This document shows, piece after piece, positions 11,357 to 24,825 of a DNA stretch of 39,548 nt. The stretch comes from Gammaproteobacteria bacterium (GTDB lineage Bacteria; Pseudomonadota; Gammaproteobacteria; Steroidobacterales; PWYM01): contig SKYU01000019.1 in assembly GCA_007127715.1 (NCBI GenBank), positions 1-39,548 on the forward strand, in the 5' to 3' direction. Numbering within the stretch: position 1 is the first letter of the stretch; each line of letters begins with the position of its first letter. The notes under the pieces are model-generated. The model was not told where the DNA came from. It did not search any database and worked only from the letters and a program-made list of their open reading frames with translations. The translations under genes were made by a program, and so were the position numbers.

Positions 11357-12538
11357 TTGGCGGACACCACGGCGGAACGGATCCCGCTCACGGCAGCGGA
11401 ATGGCGGCATACGGCGCTGGTGGCCGGGGTGTTCTCGATGCGCACCTTCGGGCTGTTTCTGCTGCTGCCCGTGCTCGCGCTGTACGCGGCCGAACTGCCG
11501 GATGCCACGCCGCTGCTGGTCGGCCTGGCCGTCGGGGTCTACGGCCTGACCCAGGCGCTGCTGCAGGTGCCGCTCGGTGCCCTGTCCGATCGCATCGGCC
11601 GCCGCCCCGTGGTGGCCGGCGGGCTGGTGGTGTTTGGCCTCGGTGGCGTGCTGGCGGCGCTGTCGCCGGGGATCCTCGGTATCGTTGCCGGCCGGGCCCT
11701 GCAGGGCGCAGGCGCCATCTCCGGCGCCCTGAGTGCCAGCCTCGCCGACCACACCCGTGACGAGGTGCGCACCCGGGCCATGGCCCTGCTTGGGGCGACC
11801 ATGGGCCTGTCGTTCGTTGCCGCGATGGTGCTTGCGCCGCCGCTGGCCGGCGTGATCGGTGTACGGGGTCTTTTCTGGTTCTCGGCGCTGCTGGCGGCCA
11901 TCGCCGTGGTGGCGGTGCTCGCCGGTCTGCCTGGCGGGCAGCCCCGCGGCGAAGCGGCCGCTCGCGGGGGGTGGCGTGCGGCGCTCGCCGATCCGCAGTT
12001 GATCCGCCTGAACCTGGGGGCCTTCGTACTGCACATGGTCCTGACCGCCACCTTCGTCACCCTGCCGGGCATGTTGCGCGATGAGGTGCTGTTGCCGGTC
12101 AGCCAGCACGGGCCGCTGTATCTCGGTGCCCTCGTGCTGTCGCTCGCCGTGGTGATTCCGATGGTGATCGCCAGCGACGGCAGGCGCGCGCGGCCCGAAC
12201 TGCCGATGCTGGCCTTCGGCCTGCTCGCTGCCGGTCAGATGTGGCTGGCGGCCGGTGGCACCACGGTGGTCGCGGTCCTGCTGGCGATGACGGTATTTTT
12301 CGCGGGCTTCAACTACCTGGAGGCCCGGCTGCCGGCACTGTTGAGTCAGCGTGCGCCGGTCAGCCTTCGTGGCGCCGCGCTCGGCCTGTTCGGTGCGTCC
12401 CAGTTTCTCGGGGCTTTTTTCGGCGGTGGCCTTGGGGGCTGGTTGCAGGGGCAGTGGGGGTCCGAGGGCGTGTTCGCCGCCGCGGCCTGCGCCGGAGCGG
12501 TCGGGGCGCTGCTGCTGCGGGAGCGCAGACGGGCCTGA
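11357..12538 (+). CDS. Major facilitator superfamily transporter
   Basis: A 393-residue inner-membrane protein with about 12 hydrophobic segments. The loop between segments 2 and 3 holds MFS motif A as [11 protein letters not shown] (about residues 75-85). A long cytoplasmic loop near residues 195-210 ([13 protein letters not shown]) divides the two six-helix halves. It resembles drug/proton antiporters in the Bcr/YceL-like group, but no substrate can be inferred. The proposed start is TTG at 11357 after an AGGGGA site; no in-frame ATG lies before the first membrane helix. The uvrA - MFS - ssb arrangement recurs in gammaproteobacteria, so this neighbourhood is ancestral rather than newly assembled. 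Confidence 0.85.
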   Translation: MADTTAERIPLTAAEWRHTALVAGVFSMRTFGLFLLLPVLALYAAELPDATPLLVGLAVGVYGLTQALLQVPLGALSDRIGRRPVVAGGLVVFGLGGVLAALSPGILGIVAGRALQGAGAISGALSASLADHTRDEVRTRAMALLGATMGLSFVAAMVLAPPLAGVIGVRGLFWFSALLAAIAVVAVLAGLPGGQPRGEAAARGGWRAALADPQLIRLNLGAFVLHMVLTATFVTLPGMLRDEVLLPVSQHGPLYLGALVLSLAVVIPMVIASDGRRARPELPMLAFGLLAAGQMWLAAGGTTVVAVLLAMTVFFAGFNYLEARLPALLSQRAPVSLRGAALGLFGASQFLGAFFGGGLGGWLQGQWGSEGVFAAAACAGAVGALLLRERRRA

Positions 12539-12550
12539 CAGGCCGTCGCT

Positions 12551-12580
12551 GCCCGATGCGGATGCCCGCGCGTCGGGGGC
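12551..12580 (+). terminator. Possible structured terminator after the MFS gene
   Basis: GCCCGA (12551-12556) can pair with TCGGG...C (12573-12580, two-base bulge) around an inner GCGG / CCGC stem. ATTTG follows. It is a weak candidate without a T-run. Confidence 0.25.
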
Positions 12581-12633
12581 ATTTGCCGGCACCCCGCCCG
12601 GATTCGTCGCGTGTACCCGGCAGGCGGCTCCCG

Positions 12634-12639
12634 TACAAT
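12634..12639 (+). promoter_or_regulatory. Candidate -10 (TACAAT) upstream of ssb
   Basis: TACAAT lies 64 bases before the ssb ATG in an otherwise very GC-rich gap. No -35 hexamer is visible at 15-19 bases upstream, so the assignment rests on the -10 alone. Confidence 0.35.
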
Positions 12640-12667
12640 GCCCCCGCATCCACACAAGTATCGCGCC

Positions 12668-12686
12668 CGGCCCGGCGGTCGGGCCG
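12668..12686 (+). promoter_or_regulatory. GC hairpin just upstream of the ssb ribosome binding site
   Basis: CGGCCCG and CGGGCCG form a perfect 7-base stem around loop GCGGT. A C-C mismatch and two further pairs extend it. The stem ends 4 bases before the GGGGAG site at 12691-12696. It lies between the candidate -10 and the start codon, so it would be in the ssb leader RNA. Any regulatory effect is inference. Confidence 0.4.
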
Positions 12687-12702
12687 CGCAGGGGAGAGAA
12701 CC

Positions 12703-13230
12703 ATGGCACGCGGAATCAACAAGGTCATCCTGGTCGGTAATCTCGGTGCGGACCCCGAGACGCGCTATACCCCGGGCGGTTCGGCCGTGACCAATATCCG
12801 CATCGCCACCTCCGAGAGCTGGAAGGACAAGCAGACCGGCGAGCAGCAGGAGCGTACCGAGTGGCACCGGGTGGTGTTCTTCGGGCGCCTGGCCGAAATC
12901 GCCGCGGAGTACCTGCGCAAGGGCTCGCAGGTCTACGTCGAAGGCTCGCTGCGGACCAACAAGTGGCAGGGTCAGGACGGCCAGGACCGCTACACTACCG
13001 AGGTCATCGCCAATGAAATGCAGATGCTCGGTGGCCGCGGCGGTGCCGGCGGTGGCGATATGGGCGGGAGTCGCGGCGGTGCCGGCGCCCAGTCCGGCGC
13101 CCAGTCCGGCGGCCAGTCCGGCGGCCAGTCTTCTGGCCAGTCCGGGCAGCGGGGCGGCGGCCGTCGCGAGGAGCAGTCCGCCGGTGGTGGCGGGTTCGAT
13201 GACGGCTTCGACGACGAGATCCCCTTCTGA
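12703..13230 (+). CDS. ssb: Single-stranded DNA-binding protein
   Basis: 175 residues, the usual gammaproteobacterial SSB size. The OB fold (residues 1 to about 108) starts [18 protein letters not shown] and includes the [18 protein letters not shown] strand-helix. A flexible Gly/Gln/Ser linker follows, and the conserved acidic tip DDEIPF closes the protein at 170-175. This tip is the docking peptide for RecQ, exonuclease I, PriA, Pol III chi and others. ATG at 12703 has a good GGGGAG site; the longer upstream frame reads into the MFS gene and is not used. The linker DNA contains five 12-base tandem units. Confidence 0.97.
   Translation: MARGINKVILVGNLGADPETRYTPGGSAVTNIRIATSESWKDKQTGEQQERTEWHRVVFFGRLAEIAAEYLRKGSQVYVEGSLRTNKWQGQDGQDRYTTEVIANEMQMLGGRGGAGGGDMGGSRGGAGAQSGAQSGGQSGGQSSGQSGQRGGGRREEQSAGGGGFDDGFDDEIPF
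13087..13146 (+). repeat. Five 12-base tandem repeats inside the ssb linker
   Basis: The units follow GSCCAGTCCGGC: two identical copies starting GCCCAG, then three starting GGCCAG. Unit 4 ends in TTCT and unit 5 in CGGG. Each encodes four residues ([20 protein letters not shown]). Length changes in whole units would keep the frame and the C-terminal tip. Confidence 0.85.
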
Positions 13231-13245
13231 GGCCGCAATCCGGCC
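13231..13245 (+). terminator. Short hairpin directly after ssb
   Basis: GGCCG, loop CAATC, CGGCC starts at the base after the ssb TGA stop. It is a 5-base perfect stem with no T-run, so a weak terminator or an mRNA 3'-end stabiliser. Confidence 0.4.
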
Positions 13246-13273
13246 CACCCGGGGTGTAGGCCAGGCGCCCTGC

Positions 13274-13282
13274 TGGTATACT
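13274..13282 (+). promoter_or_regulatory. Extended -10 promoter element (TGGTATACT) upstream of miaB
   Basis: TG-G-TATACT matches an extended -10. It lies 49 bases before the miaB ATG and is the only AT-rich hexamer in the gap. The same nonamer precedes cysS. Confidence 0.5.
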
Positions 13283-13331
13283 GACAGGTTGGGAATTCCT
13301 CAGGAGTGAGCGCGGCCCGGCCGCAAAGCCC

Positions 13332-14681
13332 ATGCCCAGCAAGCTGTATGTGCAGACGTTCGGCTGCCAGATGAACGAGTACGACTCGGGCAAGATGGCC
13401 GACGTGTTGCGCGAATCCCATGGCCTCGAGCTCACACCCCTTCCGGAGGAGGCCGACGTGCTGCTGCTGAACACCTGCTCCGTGCGCGAGAAGGCGCAGG
13501 AGAAGGTGTTCTCGCTGCTCGGGCGCTGGCGTGCGCTCAAACAGGCCCGTCCCGGTACCGTCATCGGCGTGGGGGGCTGCGTGGCCAGCCAGGAGGGGGA
13601 TGCCATCCGCGAGCGCGCGCCCTTCGTCGACATGGTCTTTGGCCCGCAGACGCTGCACCGCTTGCCGGAGATGCTCGCGCAGGTCACCTCCGGCGGCGGT
13701 GCCGCGGTCGATGTCAGCTTCCCGGAGATCGAGAAGTTCGATCGCCTGCCCGAGCCGAGGGCCGAAGGCCCGACCGCTTTCGTCTCGATCATGGAAGGCT
13801 GCAGCAAGTACTGCTCGTTCTGCGTCGTGCCCTACACCCGCGGCGAGGAGGTCAGCCGTCCGTTCGACGATGTCATCGTCGAGGTCGCCCAACTCGCCGC
13901 CCAGGGCGTTCGCGAGGTGACCCTGCTCGGTCAGAACGTCAACGCCTACCGCGGACCGATGCACGATGGCACCCTGGCCGATCTCGCCACCCTGATCCAC
14001 TATGTCGCCGCCATCGACGGTATCGAGCGGATCCGGTTCACCACCTCCCACCCGGTGGAGTTCACCGATTCACTCATCCAGGCCTATGCCGAGGTGCCCA
14101 AGCTTGCAAGCTTCCTGCATCTGCCGGTGCAGAGCGGCTCGGACCGGGTGCTCGCGCGCATGAAGCGCGGTCATACCGCGCTCGAGTACAAGCAGAAGAT
14201 CCGGCGCCTGCGCGAGGCCCGTCCGGATATCTGCATCTCCTCGGATTTCATCGTCGGCTTCCCCGGCGAGACCGATGCCGACTTCGCAGCCACCATGGCG
14301 CTGATCCGCGATGTGGGCTTCGACCAGTCCTTTAGTTTCGCCTACAGCACCCGTCCCGGCACGCCGGCGGCGAGCTTCGACGAGCAGGTGCCCGACGAGG
14401 TCAGCAAACAGCGGCTTGGTCTGCTGCAGGCCCGGATCAACCAGCAGGCCCAGGCGATCAGCCAGGCCATGGTGGGCACTGTCCAGCGGGTGCTGCTGGA
14501 GCGTCCGGCAAAGAAGGACCCGCGCCAGCTTGCGGGACGCACGGAGAACATGCGCTGGGTCAATCTCGACGCCGACCCCGCCTGGCTGGGGGCATTCGTC
14601 GACGTCGAGATCACCGAGGCACTGCCGAACTCGCTGCGCGGCCGCATCCTGGCCCCGCCGGCGCGGCGCGACGTCGCCTGA
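13332..14681 (+). CDS. miaB: tRNA-2-methylthio-N6-dimethylallyladenosine synthase
   Basis: A radical SAM methylthiotransferase that adds the ms2 group at A37 of tRNAs reading UNN codons. In its 449 residues the N-terminal UPF0004 domain carries the cluster ligands C12 (FGCQMN), C49 (NTCSVR) and C83 (GGCVAS). The radical SAM cluster motif is C157-X3-C161-X2-C164 in [14 protein letters not shown] domain occupies roughly the last 65 residues. The start is ATG at 13332. It lacks a close ribosome binding site (an AGGAG lies 25 bases upstream), but no upstream in-frame start exists after the last obvious non-coding stretch. It leads the miaB-phoH-ybeY-corC-lnt cluster. Confidence 0.97.
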   Translation: MPSKLYVQTFGCQMNEYDSGKMADVLRESHGLELTPLPEEADVLLLNTCSVREKAQEKVFSLLGRWRALKQARPGTVIGVGGCVASQEGDAIRERAPFVDMVFGPQTLHRLPEMLAQVTSGGGAAVDVSFPEIEKFDRLPEPRAEGPTAFVSIMEGCSKYCSFCVVPYTRGEEVSRPFDDVIVEVAQLAAQGVREVTLLGQNVNAYRGPMHDGTLADLATLIHYVAAIDGIERIRFTTSHPVEFTDSLIQAYAEVPKLASFLHLPVQSGSDRVLARMKRGHTALEYKQKIRRLREARPDICISSDFIVGFPGETDADFAATMALIRDVGFDQSFSFAYSTRPGTPAASFDEQVPDEVSKQRLGLLQARINQQAQAISQAMVGTVQRVLLERPAKKDPRQLAGRTENMRWVNLDADPAWLGAFVDVEITEALPNSLRGRILAPPARRDVA

Positions 14682-14694
14682 CCGGGCCCGCCGA

Positions 14695-15711
14695 TTGAAC
14701 GCCACCGACACTTCCCGCGACGTCCTGCTCGAACCGGCCGACAACCAGCGGTTGGCCAATCTCTGCGGCCAGTTCGACGAGCACCTCCGCCAGATCGAGC
14801 GACGGCTGAAGGTCAACATCAGCAACCGCGGCAATCGGTTCCGGGTCAGCGGGAGCGAGGCAGGGGCGGAGACCTGCGCGCAGGTGCTGCACCGGCTGTT
14901 CGCGCTGAGCGGTGATGAGCACATCGACCCCGAACGCGTCCATATGTGTCTGCAGGAAGCCGGCATGGAGCCGGCACCCGATGCGCCGGTCGCCGAGGCC
15001 GACCCGGCAGTGATCCGCACCCGCCGCCGCGCGCTGCGCGGGCGGGGGCAGAACCAGGTCAACTACATCGCCAGCATCCGCACGCGCGATCTGACTTTCG
15101 GCATCGGGCCTGCGGGCACGGGCAAGACCTACCTCGCGGTGGCCTGCGCGGTGGAGGCACTGGAGGCCGAGGCGGTGCGTCGGATCGTGCTGGTGCGTCC
15201 GGCGGTGGAGGCCGGCGAGCGACTGGGCTTCCTGCCCGGAGACATGTCCCAGAAGGTCGATCCCTATCTGCGCCCCATGTACGACGCGCTCTACGACACC
15301 CTGGGCTTCGAGCGGGTCGGCCGACTGATCGAGCGCAACGTCATCGAGGTCGCGCCGCTCGCCTTCATGCGCGGGCGCTCGCTGAACGACGCCTTCGTGA
15401 TTCTCGACGAGGCGCAGAACACCAGCATCGAGCAGATGAAGATGTTCCTCACCCGGATCGGTTTCGGTTCGCGGGCGGTGGTGACCGGTGACGTCACCCA
15501 GACCGACCTCCCCCGCGGGCAGGCCTCCGGCCTGTCGCATGTCATCCGGGTGCTTGCCGGTATCGATGAAATCGCCTTCTGCCATTTCACCGCGCGGGAC
15601 GTGGTCCGGCATCCACTGGTGCAGACGATCGTTCAGGCCTATGACGCATTCGCGGCGCAGGACGCCGCGGCGCCCCCGGAGCCGGCCGCCCGGCGCGGTC
15701 GCGGCGCCTAG
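14695..15711 (+). CDS. ybeZ: PhoH-like ATPase (YbeZ)
   Basis: 338 residues, a little shorter than E. coli YbeZ (346). Residues about 15-90 form the N-terminal KH-like/R3H-flanking region. The P-loop domain has Walker A GPAGTGKT at 138-145 and Walker B VILDEAQ at 235-241, followed by VVTGDVTQTDLPRG. The family is an RNA-associated NTPase that works with YbeY in rRNA processing. The start is probably TTG at 14695, 13 bases after the miaB stop, because no ATG or GTG precedes the conserved N-terminal region in frame. The ribosome binding site is weak. The next gene, ybeY, begins 5 bases after the stop. Confidence 0.92.
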   Translation: MNATDTSRDVLLEPADNQRLANLCGQFDEHLRQIERRLKVNISNRGNRFRVSGSEAGAETCAQVLHRLFALSGDEHIDPERVHMCLQEAGMEPAPDAPVAEADPAVIRTRRRALRGRGQNQVNYIASIRTRDLTFGIGPAGTGKTYLAVACAVEALEAEAVRRIVLVRPAVEAGERLGFLPGDMSQKVDPYLRPMYDALYDTLGFERVGRLIERNVIEVAPLAFMRGRSLNDAFVILDEAQNTSIEQMKMFLTRIGFGSRAVVTGDVTQTDLPRGQASGLSHVIRVLAGIDEIAFCHFTARDVVRHPLVQTIVQAYDAFAAQDAAAPPEPAARRGRGA

Positions 15712-15716
15712 CCGCC

Positions 15717-16218
15717 GTGGGCCTGGATGTGGACATCGATGTGGCCTTGACCGCGGGCCGCCATGGCCTGCCCTCCCGTGCCAGTTTCCGCCGCTGGGTC
15801 GAGGCGGCGGCCGGCGCCTGCGGCATCGAGCAGGGCGAGGTGGCGATCCGCGTGGTCGATCTCGCCGAGGGTGCCGAACTCAACCGACAGTGGCGTGGGC
15901 GCGAGGGCGCGACCAACGTGCTCTCGTTCCCCGCGGGGGACATGCCGGAAGTCCCCGGCCTGGTGCCGCATCTCGGCGACCTGGTGCTCTGCGCACCCGT
16001 GGTGCGGGACGAGGCCCGGGCCCAGCGCAAGCCGGTGACCGGGCACTGGGCCCACCTGGTGGTGCACGGGACGCTGCACCTGCTCGGTCACGATCACGCG
16101 CACCCTGCCGAGGCCGAGTGCATGGAAGCCCTGGAGGTCCGCCTGCTCGGCGGGCTGGGCATTGCCGACCCTTACCAGCCACGGCCGGCGTCCGCCGCGG
16201 CACGGAGACTCCCGAACC

Positions 16219-16226
<8 letters not shown>
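15717..16226 (+). CDS. ybeY: Endoribonuclease YbeY (rRNA maturation factor)
   Basis: A 169-residue UPF0054 metalloprotein involved in 16S rRNA 3'-end maturation and 70S quality control. The zinc motif H3XH5XH is complete: H117, H121 and H127 in HGTLHLLGHDH. The upstream NVLSFP strand is also typical. The start is GTG at 15717. The stop overlaps corC by 8 bases, which suggests translational coupling. Residues after about 152 (the proline/alanine-rich end) are less conserved in the family and overlap the next gene's leader. Confidence 0.96.
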
Positions 16227-17079
<853 letters not shown>

Positions 17080-17090
17080 GGTCGGCAGGG

Positions 17091-21629
<4,539 letters not shown>

Positions 21630-21647
21630 GCGGGCCTGCCCGGGGCG

Positions 21648-22127
21648 ATGCTGCAGATCGGCGAACTCCCGCGGGAGGCCCTGGCGGAGCTGCTCGGGCG
21701 CTACCGGACGCGGCGGATCGACGTGCCCGCCGGGGCGAGCCTGCCGGGCAGTTTCTGGGGGGCGCCCGAGGCCGGACTTGTCGGGGATGCGCTGTATGTC
21801 CGCGCCGACACCCCGGTGCACTCCGCGCTGCACGAGCTCTGTCATCGGATCTGCATGGACGAGGCGAGGCGTCAGCGGCTGGACACCGATGCCGGCGGCA
21901 GCGACGAGGAAGAGTGCGCCGTGTGCTACCTGCAGGTGTTGCTGGCCGATCACCTGCCGGGCGTTGGCCGCGCGCGGCTGCTGACCGACATGGACACATG
22001 GGGCTACAGCTTCCGGGAGGGCAGCGCTGCCGCCTGGCTGGCCGGCGATGGTGAGGAGGCCCGCGCCTGGCTCGTCCGCCATGGCCTGCTGGAGGTCGGC
22101 GGACGGCCGACCTGGCGACTGCGATGA
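21648..22127 (+). CDS. Uncharacterised HExxH/cysteine-motif protein
   Basis: I do not recognise this family. The 159 residues form a soluble protein with no signal peptide or membrane segment. Residues 58-70 read [13 protein letters not shown], a zinc-metallopeptidase HExxH motif (H62, E63, H66). About 20 residues later [15 protein letters not shown] (87-101) supplies acidic candidates (E87-E89) for a third ligand. The order resembles the HELGH...E..A..FA..LL pattern of IrrE/ImmA-type peptidases. Four cysteines (C65, C69, C90, C93) flank the same site and could bind metal or a cluster instead. The gene starts 18 bases after lptE, with a GGGG site before ATG, and ends in a hairpin facing hisI. 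Codon bias matches its neighbours, so it looks resident. Confidence 0.65.
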   Translation: MLQIGELPREALAELLGRYRTRRIDVPAGASLPGSFWGAPEAGLVGDALYVRADTPVHSALHELCHRICMDEARRQRLDTDAGGSDEEECAVCYLQVLLADHLPGVGRARLLTDMDTWGYSFREGSAAAWLAGDGEEARAWLVRHGLLEVGGRPTWRLR

Positions 22128-22152
22128 GCCCCGGGAGCGGAATTTCGGGGCT
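22127..22152. terminator. Bidirectional terminator-like hairpin between the HExxH gene and hisI
   Basis: AGCCCCG (22127-22133) pairs with CGGGGCT (22146-22152) around a 12-base loop. It starts on the last base of the plus-strand stop codon and ends 13 bases before the hisI stop, so it can serve both convergent genes. Confidence 0.6.
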
Positions 22153-22169
22153 GGAGGCTCGAGGCTAGA
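22149..22169. repeat. Three tandem GGCTNGA heptads
   Basis: GGCTGGA, GGCTCGA and GGCTAGA run without a gap from the hairpin's right arm into the hisI stop codon. The variable fifth base is G, C, A in turn. Confidence 0.7.
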
Positions 22170-22650
22170 GCTTCGTTGGATTCGGCTGGCCGGGGTACAT
22201 GTCCTCGAACTCGAACGCCTTGTCCGTCAGGGTGAATTCAAGCCGGGGCGTGCCGCCCGCGTGGGCCTTGCCTACCGGGACCCGGCGATAGAAACACGAG
22301 CGGTAACCGACATGGCAGCTCACGCCGCCATCGATCTCCACCCGCAGCCACACGCAGTCCTGGTCATCGTCGATCAGCAGTTCCCGGACATGCTGCACCA
22401 GCCCGCTGGTCTCGCCCTTGCGCCAGAGGGCCTGCCGCGAGCGGCTGAAATAATGCGCCTGGCCGGTTTCGATGGTCAGCCTGAGCGCCTCGGCGTTCAT
22501 GTAGCCGACCATCAGCAGCTCGCCGGAGGCGAAGTCTGTAGTGACGGCCGGGATCAGGCCGTGTTCGTCGAACCGCGGCGCGAGTTCCGTGCCTTCCTCG
22601 ACCTGCTCGACCGAGTGCCGTGCGGCAAAAGGGGTGCTGGACATGGGCAT
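22165..22650 (-). CDS. hisI: Phosphoribosyl-AMP cyclohydrolase
   Basis: The third step of histidine synthesis, opening the purine ring of PR-AMP. A stand-alone HisI of 161 residues without the HisE pyrophosphohydrolase domain. The metal site is visible as DDDQDC (D94, D96, D98, C99) and [12 protein letters not shown] (C112, H113, C119). The conserved HYFSRSR and LWRKGETSG segments precede it. The C-terminal tail (to [15 protein letters not shown]) extends the usual 120-130 residues. Two in-frame ATGs (22650 and 22644) are possible; AGGAT upstream does not settle the choice. No other his genes are present. It is divergent from cysS and convergent with the HExxH gene. Confidence 0.93.
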   Translation of the reverse strand: MPMSSTPFAARHSVEQVEEGTELAPRFDEHGLIPAVTTDFASGELLMVGYMNAEALRLTIETGQAHYFSRSRQALWRKGETSGLVQHVRELLIDDDQDCVWLRVEIDGGVSCHVGYRSCFYRRVPVGKAHAGGTPRLEFTLTDKAFEFEDMYPGQPNPTKL

Positions 22651-22672
22651 TCCATCCTGAGACGGGCCGGCC

Positions 22673-22701
22673 ATTATACGGCGGGCCGGGCCGGCGGTCA
22701 T
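22673..22701 (-). promoter_or_regulatory. Candidate hisI promoter
   Basis: On the minus strand ATGACC (22696-22701) and a consensus TATAAT (22673-22678) are separated by 17 bases, 23 bases before the first hisI ATG. This is the best -35/-10 pair in the window. Confidence 0.55.
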
Positions 22702-22721
22702 GCCGCGGGGCTGGACAGCGT

Positions 22722-22730
22722 TGGTATACT
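22722..22730 (+). promoter_or_regulatory. Extended -10 element (TGGTATACT) immediately before cysS
   Basis: The nonamer ends 10 bases before the cysS ATG, so a start 6-8 bases downstream would leave a leader of only about 2-6 bases. There is no ribosome binding site in the 10 bases CGCCAGCATC. Confidence 0.5.
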
Positions 22731-22740
22731 CGCCAGCATC

Positions 22741-24114
22741 ATGGACATCGTCCTCCACAACACGCTCACCCGGCGCAAGGAACGCTTCGTCCCGCAGGAT
22801 CCCTCCCGCGTGACGATGTATGTCTGTGGCCCCACGGTCTACAACTTCGCCCACATCGGCAACGCCCGCCCGGCGGTGGTCTTCGACGTGCTCGCCCGGC
22901 TGCTCAGGCTGGCCTACCCGCTGGTCTATGCCCGCAACATCACCGACGTTGACGACAAGATCAATGCTGCAGCCCGGGCACGCGGCGAGTCGATCGGGGA
23001 GATCACCCGCCGCTACACCGCGGCCTACCATGAGGACATGCAGGCGCTGGGCGTACTGCCGCCGGACATCGAGCCGCGGGTCACCGACCACATCGGCGAT
23101 ATCATCGCCATGATCGAGCGCCTGCTGGCCGCCGGTCATGCCTACGCGGCGGAAGATCACGTGCTTTTTCATGTCGCCTCCTTCCCGGAATACGGGCACC
23201 TGTCGGGGCGCGATCCGGAGGAGCTGCTGGCCGGCGCGCGGGTCGAGGTCGCCCCCTACAAACGCGACCCTGGCGACTTCGTGCTCTGGAAACCCTCCGA
23301 TGCGGACACGGTCGGCTGGGACAGTCCCTGGGGGCGCGGCCGCCCCGGTTGGCACATCGAGTGCTCCAGCATGATCGAGCGCCATCTTGGCGAGACCATC
23401 GACATCCACGGTGGCGGCCAGGACCTGATCTTTCCCCACCACGAGAACGAGATCGCCCAGGGCACCTGTGCCCACGGCGGGCGGACCTACTGTCGTTACT
23501 GGCTGCACAACGGCTTCCTGAACGTCGACGCCGAGAAAATGTCCAAGTCGCTGGGTAACGTGCTTCTGGTGCGCGAGTTGCTGGCGGAGGCGCCGGGCGA
23601 GGTCATCCGCCTGGCGCTGCTCTCGGCCCGTTATCGCGAGCCGCTGGACTGGAACGACGAGCTGCTGGCTGACAGTCGCCGCAAACTCGACCGTCTGTAT
23701 GGCGCCCTGCGTGGCATCGCCCCTGGCGAGACGCCGCCACGTCCGCCGGCGGAGGTTGTGGCCGCCCTGTGTGATGATCTGAACACCCCCAAGGCGCTCG
23801 CCGCGCTGTTCGCTCTGGCCCGCCAGCTCAACAGCACGGAAGTTCCGCGTGAGCGCGCACGTCTGGCGGCCGAGCTCCGCGCGGGTGCCGCCCTGCTGGG
23901 GGTCGGCCAGCAGGACCCGGAAGTCTGGTTTGCCGGGGCGCAGGCGGGTGAGGGGCCCAGCCCCGGAGAGATCGAGGCGCGGCTCGCGGAGCGCGCCGCA
24001 GCGCGGCAGCGACGGGATTTCGCTGCCGCCGACCGGATCCGCGACGAACTCGCCGCGGCCGGAGTGAGCATCGAGGATGGGCCCGAGGGCACGCGCTGGC
24101 GGCGCACAGGATGA
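22741..24114 (+). CDS. cysS: Cysteine-tRNA ligase
   Basis: A monomeric class I synthetase of 457 residues, the typical bacterial length. C29 in [10 protein letters not shown] is the first zinc ligand; HIGN is at 38-41 and KMSKS at 266-270. The remaining zinc ligands fall in IECSSM and HHENEIAQ. The C-terminal anticodon-binding region contains the [18 protein letters not shown] helix found in many bacterial CysRS. Start ATG at 22741 fits the conserved N-terminus ([10 protein letters not shown]). It probably heads a tightly packed run with sufE, yidD and the Trm112-like gene: the stop overlaps the sufE ATG as ATGA. Confidence 0.97.
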   Translation: MDIVLHNTLTRRKERFVPQDPSRVTMYVCGPTVYNFAHIGNARPAVVFDVLARLLRLAYPLVYARNITDVDDKINAAARARGESIGEITRRYTAAYHEDMQALGVLPPDIEPRVTDHIGDIIAMIERLLAAGHAYAAEDHVLFHVASFPEYGHLSGRDPEELLAGARVEVAPYKRDPGDFVLWKPSDADTVGWDSPWGRGRPGWHIECSSMIERHLGETIDIHGGGQDLIFPHHENEIAQGTCAHGGRTYCRYWLHNGFLNVDAEKMSKSLGNVLLVRELLAEAPGEVIRLALLSARYREPLDWNDELLADSRRKLDRLYGALRGIAPGETPPRPPAEVVAALCDDLNTPKALAALFALARQLNSTEVPRERARLAAELRAGAALLGVGQQDPEVWFAGAQAGEGPSPGEIEARLAERAAARQRRDFAAADRIRDELAAAGVSIEDGPEGTRWRRTG

Positions 24115-24554
24115 GCGACATGGCCAACGAGATCGAACAGGCACAGCAGGCACTGGTGGAGGAGTTCGCGTTCCTCGGGGACTGGATGGACCGCTACCAG
24201 TACATCATCGACATGGGTCGCGAACTGCCGGCGTTTCCCGACGAGTGGCGGACCGAGGCGCACCGCGTGCATGGCTGCCAGAGCCAGGTCTGGCTGCACT
24301 CGGAGGCGCGCGACGGCCGCCTGCACTTCCAGGCGACCAGCGACTCGGCCATCGTCTCGGGTCTGATCGCCCTGCTGATGCGCATCTACAGCGATCGCCG
24401 TCCGGAGGAGGTGGTGCATACGCCGCCGGATTTCGTTGCAGAACTCGGGCTGGACCGCCACCTCAGCCCCACACGCAGCAACGGCCTGCGGGCCATGCTG
24501 GAGCGCATCCGGGCCGAAGCCGCGGCGATGACGGTCCCTGCGGGTCATGCCTGA
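24111..24554 (+). CDS. SufE-family cysteine desulfurase sulfur acceptor
   Basis: 147 residues, close to E. coli SufE (138) and CsdE (147). The sulfur-accepting cysteine is C56 in HGCQSQVWL, the family hallmark, and [19 protein letters not shown] is the conserved C-terminal helix. It takes persulfide sulfur from a cysteine desulfurase and activates it for iron-sulfur cluster or related synthesis. No suf or csd genes are adjacent, so sufE versus csdE cannot be decided. It overlaps cysS by 4 bases and yidD by 8. Confidence 0.93.
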   Translation: MSDMANEIEQAQQALVEEFAFLGDWMDRYQYIIDMGRELPAFPDEWRTEAHRVHGCQSQVWLHSEARDGRLHFQATSDSAIVSGLIALLMRIYSDRRPEEVVHTPPDFVAELGLDRHLSPTRSNGLRAMLERIRAEAAAMTVPAGHA

Positions 24555-24825
24555 GCCGGTTGGGGCGCGTCCTGCCCTCGGCGTGCGTCTGTTGCTGGTG
24601 CTGCTGCGTGGATACCAGCTGCTCATCTCACCACTGCTCGGCGGAAACTGCCGCTACCTGCCGACCTGCTCGGAATACGCCCGAGAGGCACTTGTCACGC
24701 ATGGTGTGCTGCGGGGGGGCTGGCTCGCCTGCAGGCGCATCATGCGCTGTCATCCCTGGGGCGGCCACGGGTACGACCCGGTGCCCGAACGCCGCCCTGC
24801 CGACCTGACTCATGGAGATCGCTAG
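24547..24825 (+). CDS. yidD: Membrane protein insertion efficiency factor YidD
   Basis: 92 residues. The amphipathic N-terminal helix ([20 protein letters not shown]) and the [11 protein letters not shown]...[13 protein letters not shown] signature are complete, including three conserved cysteines. YidD binds the inner membrane and assists YidC-dependent insertion. In most bacteria it sits between rnpA and yidC near the replication origin. Here it is displaced into a cysS-sufE cluster. ATG at 24547 lies inside the end of sufE. The stop (TAG) is followed directly by the next gene's ATG. Confidence 0.93.
   Translation: MPEPVGARPALGVRLLLVLLRGYQLLISPLLGGNCRYLPTCSEYAREALVTHGVLRGGWLACRRIMRCHPWGGHGYDPVPERRPADLTHGDR

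Noticed and set aside
11245-11508. Longer start for uvrA reaching into the MFS gene
   Set aside because: The extra 88 residues are antisense to the MFS leader and to the promoter region, and UvrA proteins begin at about residue 89 of that frame.
12539-12702. A possible small RNA or extra gene in the MFS-ssb gap
   Set aside because: The 164 bases hold only hairpins and a -10-like hexamer, with no independent promoter-terminator pair or convincing short reading frame.
13087-13146. CRISPR-like interpretation of the ssb repeats
   Set aside because: The units are 12 bases with no spacers and are in frame within ssb.
22651-24153. Upstream extension of the hisI frame through the antisense of cysS
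   Set aside because: HisI similarity begins only near 22650, where ATGs, a ribosome binding site and a promoter occur; the rest is antisense to cysS.
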